Assembly: GCA_965603115.1 (NCBI GenBank)
Contig: CBFDBT010000075.1
Location: 1 to 11,267 of the forward strand
Length of the DNA: 11,267 nt
Origin: CBFDBT01 sp965603115
GTDB taxonomy: Bacteria > Pseudomonadota > Alphaproteobacteria > Sphingomonadales > Kordiimonadaceae
Reading direction: 5' to 3'
Under the pieces are notes generated by a model. It did no database searches and was not told where the DNA came from. It saw only the letters and a list, made by a program, of their open reading frames with translations. Shown here in pieces: positions 1 through 7,521 of the stretch (position 1 is its first letter; every line of letters begins with the position of its first letter). Made by a program: the position numbers and the translations under genes.

Positions 1-1239
1 CACTATACGGCTCTAAAAACATCGGCTAACTGGGCCAGCCTCGTGGCGCTTGTATTGATATTATTACTCGCCTCGGCAGGGGTTTTTGTCATGTATAAAT
101 CCAGTGCGGTACCGCTGATTGCCTTGACTGACGTTATCTCCAATGTGGCCAAAGGGGATGTAACAGGAGACGATATTTATCTCGACCGGAGAGATGAAAT
201 TGGCAAAATTGCCAACGCAGTTGGGATTCTTCGCAAAGCACAAATTGAAAGCCAGAAGATGGCAAAAGAAATTTCTGAACGGGAAAAGGCAGATCAGGAA
301 GAGGAGGAGCGACGGCGCCAAGATGCGGCTGATCGTGAACGAGCTGAGAATCAGGCCAAGGAAGAAAGGCGCATTAAGCAGGAGGCTGATCGCCATGAAA
401 TGATGGAAGAGTTGGCCAGTAGTTTTGAAAAGTCTGTTCAGGGCATTATTGACATGGTCGTAGATACTTCGTCACTGTTAGGTGATAGAGCAAAGCAGCT
501 GTCGGAACTCTCGGCAGACGGTGTGAGCAAGGCAGAATACGGTAGTAAAGCTGTTGAACAGGCATCGGAAAATATGTCGACGGTTGCTTCAAGTACAGAG
601 GAAATGGCCTCGTCCGTATCTGAAATCACACGTCAGGTTTCGCAGTCAAGCCAAAGCGCTCAAGAAGCAGTGAGTAAGGGTGGCGATGCTCAGGATCAGA
701 TATCGAATCTTTCTGATAAAGTAACGTCAATTGACAGTGTTTTGAAATTGATTAGTGATATATCAGAGCAGACAAATCTACTGGCGTTGAATGCAACAAT
801 TGAGGCCGCCCGGGCAGGGGATGCTGGCAGAGGCTTTGCCGTAGTTGCGAGTGAAGTAAAAACGCTTGCCAATCAAACTGCCAAAGCTGCCAGTGATATT
901 CAGGAACAGGTTGAAGATATGCAGCAGTCAACGCATGAGGCAGTTGAGCAGATTAGTTCTGTGATTACGCTTGTTAACGATTTTGGTAATATGACCGGTA
1001 GCATCGCTGCCGCCGTTGAGGAACAGGATGCTGCAACATCTGAAATAGCACGTAGTGCCCGCTTAGCCTCTGATAACTCTGGGGAAGTGTCAAAAAATAT
1101 AGCTGGATTGTCAGAGACGGTAGATGAGACCGGCAAAGTTTCTTCAACTTTTGCTGATGTTGTGAATGATCTGGATGGATACGTAAAAACATTGCAGGAA
1201 AGTACCGCTAGTTTCTTACAGCATATACGCAAGGGTTGA
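1..1239 (+). CDS. Methyl-accepting chemotaxis protein, 5'-truncated by window edge
   Basis: This is a chemoreceptor that relays ligand binding to the CheA/CheW array at the inner membrane. The frame is open to base 1, so the N-terminus (first transmembrane segment and sensor domain) lies outside the window; a GTG at 43 is internal, not a credible start. From base 43 the protein shows a hydrophobic segment (VALVLILLLASAGVFVMY), then a HAMP domain containing RRDEIGKIANAV. A highly charged coiled-coil linker (about residues 65-120) follows, with the MMEELASSFEKSV motif typical of alphaproteobacterial receptors. The signalling hairpin tip is unmistakable: EQTNLLALNATIEAARAG followed by GRGFAVVASEVKTLA. 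There is no C-terminal NWETF-like CheR/CheB tether; the protein ends HIRKG. No che genes are adjacent, so it appears to be an orphan receptor. The signal it senses cannot be inferred. Confidence 0.96.
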   Translation, partial: HYTALKTSANWASLVALVLILLLASAGVFVMYKSSAVPLIALTDVISNVAKGDVTGDDIYLDRRDEIGKIANAVGILRKAQIESQKMAKEISEREKADQEEEERRRQDAADRERAENQAKEERRIKQEADRHEMMEELASSFEKSVQGIIDMVVDTSSLLGDRAKQLSELSADGVSKAEYGSKAVEQASENMSTVASSTEEMASSVSEITRQVSQSSQSAQEAVSKGGDAQDQISNLSDKVTSIDSVLKLISDISEQTNLLALNATIEAARAGDAGRGFAVVASEVKTLANQTAKAASDIQEQVEDMQQSTHEAVEQISSVITLVNDFGNMTGSIAAAVEEQDAATSEIARSARLASDNSGEVSKNIAGLSETVDETGKVSSTFADVVNDLDGYVKTLQESTASFLQHIRKG

Positions 1240-1262
1240 TAAGTTAATAACTATAAAGATGC

Positions 1263-1300
1263 AAAAGCCGTCTGTCAGTTGTTGACAGGCGGCTTTTTGT
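1263..1300 (+). terminator. Intrinsic terminator of the chemoreceptor gene
   Basis: Arms 1263-1277 (AAAAGCCGTCTGTCA) and 1283-1297 form a 15-bp stem with one U-G wobble and a 5-nt loop (GTTGT). A run of five T (1294-1298) closes the hairpin and is followed by GTT. It begins 24 bases after the stop codon. Confidence 0.93.
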
Positions 1301-1310
1301 TAGGCTTACT
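1282..1310 (+). promoter_or_regulatory. Possible pnuC promoter overlapping the upstream terminator
   Basis: A perfect -35 hexamer TTGACA (1282-1287) lies in the 3' arm of the terminator hairpin. A weak -10 (CTTACT, 1305-1310, 3 of 6 consensus) follows after 17 bases. The gap between terminator and pnuC is only about 30 bases, so a pnuC promoter must lie here or further upstream. The -10 match is poor, so this is tentative. Confidence 0.27.
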
Positions 1311-1331
1311 TAGGAGTAGGTTTAAAGGATT

Positions 1332-1958
1332 ATGCTTGGGGGTGTAATGGGAGATATATTGAATTTTATTGCTGATATGTTTGGCTCCGATACCATTGAA
1401 ATCATTGCGGTTTTTCTTGGTATTGCCAATATTACTCTCCTAATTCGGCGGAGCGTTTGGAATTATCCTTTCGGCATAGTAATGGTTACGCTTTATGCAA
1501 AAATATTCTTTGACTACCGTCTGTATAGCGATTCAATTTTACAAATATTCTTTTTTACAATCCAGTGTTATGGCTGGTGGTACTGGCTGAAAAACAGGGA
1601 TGTGACCGGGCATGTTACTGTTAGAAAAATGAAGCACAACCAATATTGGAGCTATGGGATTTTATCTTTGGTTTTTGCGCTGTCCTTGGGTTTTATAATG
1701 TCAAGCTACACCGATGCGGACTTCCCCTTTTGGGATTCTACTATTGCGGCTCTCAGTGTTGTAGCACAAATTTTGTTGTCCCGCAGATACATAGAAAACT
1801 GGCTGGTTTGGATCCTAGTGGATATCCTCGCCATAGGGTTATTTTTAATCAAAGGGCTGACACCAACAGCGGTTCTTTACTGTATATTCTTGACTATGGC
1901 CTACATTGGCTGGCGGAAATGGAAATCGTCCTATCATACAGGAGCGGTGATCGAGTAA
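1332..1958 (+). CDS. pnuC: PnuC-family nicotinamide riboside/mononucleotide transporter
   Basis: This is an inner-membrane uptake protein for nicotinamide riboside (historically NMN), feeding NAD salvage; uptake is by facilitated diffusion trapped by intracellular phosphorylation. The 208-residue length fits the family, and hydrophobic segments run through nearly the whole protein. Family hallmarks are WNYPFG (43-48), the aromatic cluster QIFFFTIQCYGWWYW (71-85) and ENWLVWILVD (155-164). Two starts compete. ATG 1332 has AAAGGA only 2 bases upstream, plus AGGAG at 1312-1316, which is too far. In-frame ATG 1347 (203 aa) has GGGGG at 1338-1342, 4 bases upstream. Neither spacing is ideal. The gene stands alone between a terminator and the gcv promoter. 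No NAD kinase, nadR-like gene or outer-membrane receptor is adjacent, and no NAD or TPP riboswitch is visible. The exact vitamer carried is not proven by sequence. Confidence 0.92.
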   Translation: MLGGVMGDILNFIADMFGSDTIEIIAVFLGIANITLLIRRSVWNYPFGIVMVTLYAKIFFDYRLYSDSILQIFFFTIQCYGWWYWLKNRDVTGHVTVRKMKHNQYWSYGILSLVFALSLGFIMSSYTDADFPFWDSTIAALSVVAQILLSRRYIENWLVWILVDILAIGLFLIKGLTPTAVLYCIFLTMAYIGWRKWKSSYHTGAVIE

Positions 1959-1989
1959 ACTGTGCATTTTAGTTTATGAGAAACATTAA

Positions 1990-2017
1990 TTGACTCTCTT
2001 TAAAATCACACTATTAT
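1990..2017 (+). promoter_or_regulatory. Sigma70-type promoter of the gcv operon
   Basis: The -35 is TTGACT (1990-1995) and the -10 is TATTAT (2012-2017), with a 16-base spacer. Predicted transcription starts near 2023-2025, about 37 bases before the first glycine aptamer, as expected for a riboswitch leader. A GANTC site (GACTC, 1992-1996) overlaps the -35; this is the CcrM methylation target in many alphaproteobacteria. Confidence 0.72.
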
Positions 2018-2060
2018 CGCGGCAACAACCGTCATATGGGCATATAGCTCATACGCCACT

Positions 2061-2260
2061 GCGGGAGAGTTCTATATGGATTTATCCCAAAAGACGCCGA
2101 AGGAGCAACCGCCCCGGAAACTCTCAGGCAACAGGACCGCTCTGGCGAGACACTCTGGAAAGTAGGGATGCACAAAATTCAAGTGTGTGCATTTCTCACC
2201 GACGGGGTAAGCTGAATATCTGATATTCAGTGAAATCTCTCAGGTTCCAATGACAGAGGG
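2061..2260 (+). ncRNA. Tandem glycine riboswitch (two aptamers)
   Basis: This cis-regulatory RNA binds glycine and controls the downstream glycine cleavage operon. In aptamer 1 (about 2061-2140), GCGG (2061-2064) pairs with CCGC (2137-2140) and GAGAG (2065-2069) with CTCTC (2121-2125). The core reads CGCCGAAGGAGCAACCGC and then CTCTCAGGCAACAGGACC, near the family consensus. In aptamer 2 (about 2152-2259), CTCTG (2153-2157) pairs with CAGAG (2254-2258). It contains CACCGACGGGGTAAGC and CTCTCAGGTTCCAATGACAG, somewhat diverged (normally AAAAGGACAG). It has a variable hairpin ATGCACA/TGTGCAT (2168-2174 with 2186-2192) and a second one, CTGAAT with ATTCAG (2212-2217 with 2225-2230). A short linker joins the aptamers in the usual tandem order. 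Glycine normally activates such switches ahead of gcvT. Confidence 0.95.
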
Positions 2261-2303
2261 GGCATGCACCAGCTTTGCTGGTAACGTGCGCCTTATGTTA
2301 GGA
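2259..2303 (+). promoter_or_regulatory. Expression-platform region of the glycine riboswitch
   Basis: A compact hairpin ACCAGC-TTT-GCTGGT (2268-2282) sits between aptamer 2 and the gcvT ribosome-binding site (AGGA, 2300-2303). It has no U-tract, so it does not look like an intrinsic terminator, and control of translation seems more likely. ATGCAC (2264-2269) repeats the 5' arm of an aptamer-2 hairpin and could instead pair with GTGCAT (2187-2192), giving two mutually exclusive folds. Confidence 0.5.
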
Positions 2304-2310
2304 AATTGAG

Positions 2311-3441
2311 ATGACGGATACACTACTTAAAACACCGCTATATGATCTTCACGTCGAATTGGGCGCCAAAATGGTGCCTTTTGCTGGTTATGCTATGCCT
2401 GTGCAATATCCACTGGGTGTAATGGGTGAGCACACCCATACCCGTGAAAAAGCTGGCCTGTTTGATGTGAGCCATATGGGGCAATGCACTATTCGCCCAA
2501 AAGACGGCAGTGATCCCGCTGAGGCGTTAGAGCAAATTATGCCGGCAGCGCTGGTTAGCTTAAAGCCGGGCAAGATGCGCTATTCAGTTTTATTGAATGA
2601 CGAAGGTGGTATTGAAGACGATTTGATGGTCACCCGCACCCACGACGCTGATGGCGCTATGTATGTTGTGGTCAACGCGGCCTGCAAAGATAAAGACTAT
2701 GCCATAATAGAAGAAAAAATCGGCCATTTGGTTACGCTTGAGCCCTTGGAAGACTTAGGGCTCATCGCTTTGCAAGGGCCAGCGGCTGAGGCTGCACTCG
2801 CGTCTCTTGCTCCCGAAGTGGCCGACATGGGCTTTATGGAAGCCACAGCAGTAACCCTGGAAGGTGGCGTTTGCTGGGTTTCGCGCTCGGGCTACACGGG
2901 GGAAGATGGTTATGAAATTTCTGTACCTGAAGAGCAATGTGAAGCGCTTACACGGCGCCTGCTTCGCCTTGATAGTGTTGAAGCCATAGGTCTTGGAGCG
3001 CGCGATAGCTTGCGCCTTGAGGTGGGGCTTTGTCTTTCGGGTCATGATTTTAATGCATCCAAAACGCCTGTGGAAGCGGGTATTGTCTTTGCTATGGGTG
3101 TTAAGCGCCGCACCATTGGTGATTTCCCTGGCGGAGAACGTATATTAGTGCAGCTAAAAGATGGCGCTGAGAATATCCGCGTTGGTATTTTGCCTGTGGG
3201 TCGCGCCCCTGCGCGCGAAGGCGTAGACATTGCCGACAAGGATGGAAATATAATTGGCCAGATTACGTCTGGTGGCTTTGGGCCAACATTTGGTGGTCCT
3301 GTGGCAATGGGCTATGTGCCGGCGGCTTTCAGTGCAGTTGGAACAGACATAAACTTGATGGTGCGCGGTAAGGCTTTGCCTGCCAAGGTCGCAGCGACAC
3401 CATTTATTGAACAACGTTACGTTAGAAAATCACAGAAATAG
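2311..3441 (+). CDS. gcvT: Glycine cleavage system T protein (aminomethyltransferase)
   Basis: This cytosolic tetrahydrofolate-dependent enzyme takes the aminomethyl group from lipoyl-GcvH, releasing ammonia and forming 5,10-methylene-THF. The 376 residues match the family. Hallmarks are the N-terminal LYDLHVELGAKMVPFAGYAMP, then HTREKAGLFDVSHMGQ, and NDEGGIEDDLMVT (96-108) carrying the conserved catalytic aspartate pair (Asp103/Asp104). These are followed by SRSGYTGEDGYEIS, RDSLRLEVGLCLSGHDF and PVEAGIVFAMGVKRR. The C-terminal GcvT barrel has SGGFGPTFGGPVAMGYV. The ATG at 2311 follows AGGA (2300-2303) by 7 bases. It is the first gene of the operon and lies directly under the tandem glycine riboswitch. 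All key motifs are intact. Confidence 0.97.
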   Translation: MTDTLLKTPLYDLHVELGAKMVPFAGYAMPVQYPLGVMGEHTHTREKAGLFDVSHMGQCTIRPKDGSDPAEALEQIMPAALVSLKPGKMRYSVLLNDEGGIEDDLMVTRTHDADGAMYVVVNAACKDKDYAIIEEKIGHLVTLEPLEDLGLIALQGPAAEAALASLAPEVADMGFMEATAVTLEGGVCWVSRSGYTGEDGYEISVPEEQCEALTRRLLRLDSVEAIGLGARDSLRLEVGLCLSGHDFNASKTPVEAGIVFAMGVKRRTIGDFPGGERILVQLKDGAENIRVGILPVGRAPAREGVDIADKDGNIIGQITSGGFGPTFGGPVAMGYVPAAFSAVGTDINLMVRGKALPAKVAATPFIEQRYVRKSQK

Positions 3442-3462
3442 TAAGGAACAAGGGGATAAATC

Positions 3463-3834
3463 ATGTTGAAATTTAGCGAAGAACACGAGTGGGTTTTGGT
3501 TGAGGGTGATGTGGCAACGGTTGGCATTAGCGATTATGCCCAAAAAGCACTGGGTGACGTTGTATTTGTGGAGCTACCAGAAGTCGGAACCGATATTGCC
3601 AAGGGCGATGAAGCCGGTGTGGTCGAATCTGTAAAAGCCGCCAGCGAAGTTTACTCAGCCATTTCGGGTGCTGTAACCGAGATAAATGAAGAGCTTGAAG
3701 CTGACCCAAGTCTTGTTAACACGTCTCCTATGGATGATGGCTGGTTCTTTAAAATGACCGTGGCTGATAGTACTGAACTTGATGAACTTATGGATCAAGC
3801 GGCTTATGACGCTTTTGTAGCTGGTCTTGAGTGA
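3463..3834 (+). CDS. gcvH: Glycine cleavage system H protein (lipoyl carrier)
   Basis: This small shuttle protein has a swinging lipoyl arm that carries the aminomethyl intermediate from the P protein to T and is re-oxidised by dihydrolipoyl dehydrogenase (L protein). The 123 residues are typical. The N-terminus KFSEEHEWV is followed by VGISDYAQKALGDVVFVELPEVG. The lipoylation site is Lys58 in GVVESVKAASEVYS, the standard ESVKA context. The rest is complete, with the usual NTSPMDDGWFFKM near the C-terminus. AGGGG (3451-3455) lies 7 bases before ATG 3463. The gene starts 21 bases after gcvT, and its stop overlaps the methyltransferase start, so translational coupling is likely. The E3/L protein is not encoded in the window and must be supplied elsewhere. 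Confidence 0.97.
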   Translation: MLKFSEEHEWVLVEGDVATVGISDYAQKALGDVVFVELPEVGTDIAKGDEAGVVESVKAASEVYSAISGAVTEINEELEADPSLVNTSPMDDGWFFKMTVADSTELDELMDQAAYDAFVAGLE

Positions 3835-4595
3835 TGACATTTAAAGAGAGCCAGATATGGGATCCCGAGAAATATGAGACAAACGCGCGTTTTGTCTCAG
3901 ACCTTGGTGCGCCTGTTGTAGCTCTCTTGGCCCCACAAGTGGGTGAAGATATCCTCGATCTTGGCTGCGGCGACGGTGCGCTCACAGTAAAACTTGTTGA
4001 TGCGGGCGCAACTGTAAAAGGTGTTGATGGCTCGCCCGAGATGGTGGCAGCGGCTCAAGCCTTGGGACTTGACGCTGAGGTTATGGACGGGCAAGCGCTT
4101 ACCTTTGACGCTGAGTTTGATGCGGTTTTTTCAAGTGCTGCTTTGCATTGGATGGCAGATATAGACGCTGTCATTAATGGTGTGTGGCGTGCTTTAAAAC
4201 TTGAAGGGCGCTTTGTTGCCGAGTTTGGCGGCTTTGGAAATATTGCCGCGATCAGAACTGCTGTTCGTGCTGCCCATGAAATGGTGACAGGCAAGCCCAT
4301 GCCAGATGACAATAAAGTATTTCCAAGCCCTGATTTTTATGCAGGGCGATTGGCTGCTGCCGGTTTTACCGTAAAGTCCATCGAGATTATCGATAGGCCT
4401 ACGCCGCTTCCAACAGGCGTGCGTGGTTGGTATCAAACCTTTGGCGGGCGTTATTTTCAAGATTTATCAGCGGATGAAACTGTCGCTGTGATTGATAAGG
4501 CTGAGGCACTCTTGGCCCCCGAGTTTAAAGATGAAAATGGCAACTGGTTTGCCGATTATAAGCGCCTTCGATTTGAAGCGCATAAATTGATTTAA
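3834..4595 (+). CDS. Class I SAM-dependent methyltransferase embedded in the gcv operon
   Basis: This is a Rossmann-fold methyltransferase of unknown substrate, 253 residues from ATG 3834; a GTG at 3831 in the same frame would add one residue. Visible motifs are SAM motif I ILDLGCGDG (40-48), the acidic residue Asp65 in VKGVDGS that should hold the SAM ribose, and FDAVFSSAALHWM (95-107) for motif IV. LEGRFVAEFGG and a C-terminal RPTPLPTGVRGWYQTF follow. The sequence resembles the broad trans-aconitate methyltransferase/BioC-like group. It lacks enough to assign either role. Its ATG overlaps the gcvH stop (TGATG) and gcvPA begins 17 bases after its stop, so it is co-transcribed and probably translationally coupled with glycine cleavage genes. 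A link between SAM and one-carbon metabolism is tempting, but no function is shown. Confidence 0.9.
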   Translation: MTFKESQIWDPEKYETNARFVSDLGAPVVALLAPQVGEDILDLGCGDGALTVKLVDAGATVKGVDGSPEMVAAAQALGLDAEVMDGQALTFDAEFDAVFSSAALHWMADIDAVINGVWRALKLEGRFVAEFGGFGNIAAIRTAVRAAHEMVTGKPMPDDNKVFPSPDFYAGRLAAAGFTVKSIEIIDRPTPLPTGVRGWYQTFGGRYFQDLSADETVAVIDKAEALLAPEFKDENGNWFADYKRLRFEAHKLI

Positions 4596-4612
4596 TTTAG
4601 GAGATCGCTGAG

Positions 4613-5965
4613 ATGCGCTACCTTCCCCTAACAGCCAGTGACCGCGAGGCTATGCTTGCCAAAATTGGTGTCAGCAATATCGATGACTTATTCTGCGATG
4701 TGCCAGCCTCGGTTTTAAATGCTGAGATTGATCTGCCTAATCATAAAAGCGAAATGCAGGTCGAGCGCCACCTTGGTAAACTGGCCGAGCAAAATATGGC
4801 TGCAGGCAGTGTGCCCTTTTTTGTCGGCGCGGGGGCTTACCGTCACCATGTGCCGTCTATGGTCGATCATATTATTCAGCGCGGCGAGTTTTTAACCGCT
4901 TACACACCTTACCAGCCTGAAATAGCACAAGGTACTTTGCAGGTCTTGTTTGAATTTCAAACACAGGTCGCTGAGCTTACGGGCATGGATGTAGCCAATG
5001 CATCGATGTATGACGGCTCGACCGCTTGTGGTGAAGCTGTGATGATGGCGCGGCGGGCTACGCGGAAAAAGCGCGCAGTGATCGCAGGGTCTCTGCATGG
5101 TCAATACCGTGAGGTGGTGGAAACTGTGACCCAGTATACGGATGATGAACTTGTAATGCAGGCGCCAAACCCTGCTGATCCTGCCGCTGAGCTTAAGGCA
5201 CTTGTTGATGCTATCGATGATAAAACCAGCTGTGTTGTGGTGCAAAACCCTAATGCTTTTGGTCATGTGATGGATTTAAGCAGCGTAGCTGAAGCCATTC
5301 ATGCGGTTAAAGGCTTGATGGTGGTTGTGGTGACGGAAGTTGTCAGCCTTGGCGCGATTAAAAGCCCCGGTGAAATGGGGGCTGATATTGTGGTCGGTGA
5401 GGGGCAAAGTATCGGTAACGGTCTAAACTATGGTGGACCATACCTCGGTCTTTTTGCCACTAATCAAAAATATGTGCGGCAAATGCCTGGGCGCCTTTGT
5501 GGAGAGACAGTAGACGCTGCTGGCGAGCGCGGATTTGTGTTAACGCTTTCAACCCGTGAGCAACATATTCGCCGCGAGAAAGCCACATCAAACATTTGCA
5601 CCAACTCTGGTTTGTGCGCACTGGCTTTTTCTATTCATATGAGTTTGCTCGGTGAAAAGGGTATCAGGCAGCTCGCGATGACCAATCACAGGAAAGCCGT
5701 AGAGCTTAAAGCTGCTTTAGAAAAAGTGGACGGGGTTGAAGTGCTGAACGATACATTCTTTAATGAGATGTCGATAAAGCTTTCTAAAAATGCAAATGAT
5801 GTGGTCGAGCTTTTGGCGGACAAAGGTATTTTAGCCGGTGTTGCTGCCAGCAGGGTTTACCCTGAAGCTGGTCTTGATGATGTACTCATCCTCGCGATCA
5901 CCGAAACGGTGCAGGACGAGGATATTGCTGCGCTGGTTGCTGGCTTGAAGGAGACTTTATCATGA
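4613..5965 (+). CDS. gcvPA: Glycine dehydrogenase (decarboxylating) subunit 1
   Basis: This is the alpha half of the two-subunit P protein, which decarboxylates glycine and loads the methylamine group on lipoyl-GcvH. The 450 residues match the family. The N-terminus RYLPLTASDREAMLAKIGV is followed by SVPFFVGAGAYRHHVPSMVDH and then LTAYTPYQPEIAQGTLQ, the classical GcvPA signature. NASMYDGSTACGEAVMMA, GEGQSIGNGLNYGGPYLG and REQHIRREKATSNICTN come later. This subunit has the PLP-transferase fold but not the PLP lysine, which lies in subunit 2. AGGAG (4599-4603) precedes the ATG by 9 bases. Its stop overlaps the gcvPB start by 4 bases (ATGA), the usual coupling for an obligate heterodimer. Confidence 0.97.
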   Translation: MRYLPLTASDREAMLAKIGVSNIDDLFCDVPASVLNAEIDLPNHKSEMQVERHLGKLAEQNMAAGSVPFFVGAGAYRHHVPSMVDHIIQRGEFLTAYTPYQPEIAQGTLQVLFEFQTQVAELTGMDVANASMYDGSTACGEAVMMARRATRKKRAVIAGSLHGQYREVVETVTQYTDDELVMQAPNPADPAAELKALVDAIDDKTSCVVVQNPNAFGHVMDLSSVAEAIHAVKGLMVVVVTEVVSLGAIKSPGEMGADIVVGEGQSIGNGLNYGGPYLGLFATNQKYVRQMPGRLCGETVDAAGERGFVLTLSTREQHIRREKATSNICTNSGLCALAFSIHMSLLGEKGIRQLAMTNHRKAVELKAALEKVDGVEVLNDTFFNEMSIKLSKNANDVVELLADKGILAGVAASRVYPEAGLDDVLILAITETVQDEDIAALVAGLKETLS

Positions 5966-7509
5966 GTATGAATAGTGCAGGTCGCCCAACATCTAGCCAT
6001 GCAAGTGGCTCTCGAGTGCCGTCGTTTGAAAGCTTTTCAGGTCACAAGGGCCTGCGTCTCACTGAACCACTGATTTATGAAATTGGTGACCAGCAAACAA
6101 CAGGTGTTGATATTGAAGACGCGGGTGACTTTACATCCGCTCTTGGCGGACTTGAACGCTCAGAGGATATTGGCTGTGCAGGGCTGACCGAGCCTGATGT
6201 CGTGCGCCACTATACGCGTCTTAGCCGCAAAAATTACGGTATTGATATGGGGCCATTTCCGCTTGGTTCCTGCACAATGAAACATAACCCGCGTCTCAAT
6301 GAAAAAATGGCGAGACTACCGGGATTTAGTGATATTCACCCCTTGCAGCCTACATCAACAGTGCAGGGCGCGCTTGTTCTAATGCAAGAGTTGGCGCATT
6401 GGATTATGGAGCTTTGCGGCACCCCTGCGGTCGCCATGAGCCCAAAAGCGGGCGCACACGGCGAACTTTGCGGTGTTATGGCTATTCGCGCGGCTCACGA
6501 AGCTGCTGGCGATGCCCGTCAGACCATTTTGGTGCCGGAAAGTGCGCACGGCACTAATCCAGCAACTGCGGCGGTCTGTGGTTATGCTGTAAAGCCTATC
6601 CCTGCTAAAGCCAATGGTCGTATTGATCTGGATGCGCTGAAAGCCGCGCTTGATGAAACAGTTGCCGGTGTGATGGTAACAAACCCTAATACTTGCGGCC
6701 TGTTTGAAAGCGAAGTGATGGATATTGCGGACGCTGTGCACGCCATCGGTGGATATTTTTACTGCGACGGCGCTAACTTTAACGCTATTGCAGGTAAAGT
6801 ACGTCCGGGAGATTTGGGCATTGACGCCATGCACCTCAACTTGCACAAAACTTTTTCCACCCCGCACGGCGGTGGTGGTCCGGGTTCTGGCCCTGTTGTT
6901 TTCTCAGCGGCACTAGCCGACTTTGCTCCGCTTCCTTATGTGAGGACTGAGGGTGACATGCTCACACTCAAAGAAAGCAAAGAGGGCGACGTAGACAAAA
7001 GCTTTGGACGCCTGACGGCTTTTCACGGTCAGATGGGCATGTATGTACGCACTCTGAGCTATATGCTCAGCCACGGCGCGGATGGTATCCGCCAAGCGTC
7101 ACAGGACGCAGTGCTCAACGCCAATTATGTCGCCGCGAGCCTAAACGATGTGATGACCCAGTCGTACGCGGGCCCTGTGATGCATGAAGTGCTGTTTGAT
7201 GATCACTTCCTTGAGGGCACAGGCGTGACCACACTTGATTTCGCCAAAGCGATGATCGACGAGGGCTATCACCCTATGACCATGTATTTCCCGCTGGTGG
7301 TACACGGCGCCATGCTAATTGAACCAACCGAGAGCGAGAGTAAATATAACCTTGATCAGTTCATTCGCTCTATGCGCGGTTTGGCTGAAACAGCTAAGCG
7401 CGGAGAGACGGAACGCTTTGAAGGCGCACCTTACTATGCACCAATGAAAAGGCTCGACGAAACACAGGCGGCACGTAGCCCTAAGTTACGGTATAGTAAA
7501 CCTGTGTGA
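5962..7509 (+). CDS. gcvPB: Glycine dehydrogenase (decarboxylating) subunit 2
   Basis: This is the PLP-bearing half of the P protein. The 515 residues are normal for the split form. Recognisable blocks are the N-terminal GLRLTEPLIYE, TEPDVVRHYTRLSRKNYGIDMGPFPLGSCTMK, PESAHGTNPATAA (192-204) and TNPNTCGLFE. The PLP-binding lysine is Lys296 in MHLNLHKTFSTPHGGGGPG, with the glycine-rich loop right after it. The C-terminal region has VLFDDHFLEG and YHPMTMYFPLVVHGAMLIEPTE. The start ATG overlaps the gcvPA stop; a second ATG two codons on (5968) is possible. It is the last gene of the operon. No classical intrinsic terminator follows, only the inverted-repeat block at 7522-7605. Confidence 0.97.
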   Translation: MSMNSAGRPTSSHASGSRVPSFESFSGHKGLRLTEPLIYEIGDQQTTGVDIEDAGDFTSALGGLERSEDIGCAGLTEPDVVRHYTRLSRKNYGIDMGPFPLGSCTMKHNPRLNEKMARLPGFSDIHPLQPTSTVQGALVLMQELAHWIMELCGTPAVAMSPKAGAHGELCGVMAIRAAHEAAGDARQTILVPESAHGTNPATAAVCGYAVKPIPAKANGRIDLDALKAALDETVAGVMVTNPNTCGLFESEVMDIADAVHAIGGYFYCDGANFNAIAGKVRPGDLGIDAMHLNLHKTFSTPHGGGGPGSGPVVFSAALADFAPLPYVRTEGDMLTLKESKEGDVDKSFGRLTAFHGQMGMYVRTLSYMLSHGADGIRQASQDAVLNANYVAASLNDVMTQSYAGPVMHEVLFDDHFLEGTGVTTLDFAKAMIDEGYHPMTMYFPLVVHGAMLIEPTESESKYNLDQFIRSMRGLAETAKRGETERFEGAPYYAPMKRLDETQAARSPKLRYSKPV

Positions 7510-7521
7510 TTTATCCACTAG

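Noticed and set aside
1990..2223. 77-codon plus-strand ORF ahead of gcvT
   Set aside because: It lies across the promoter and both glycine aptamers; its sequence is fully explained by the riboswitch, and it has no ribosome-binding site.
4892..5266. 124-codon minus-strand ORF inside gcvPA
   Set aside because: It is antisense to conserved gcvPA motifs, with no ribosome-binding site and no recognisable domain.
6379..6867. 162-codon minus-strand ORF inside gcvPB
   Set aside because: It is antisense to conserved gcvPB coding sequence including the PLP-lysine region, with no recognisable family and a composition expected of a shadow frame.
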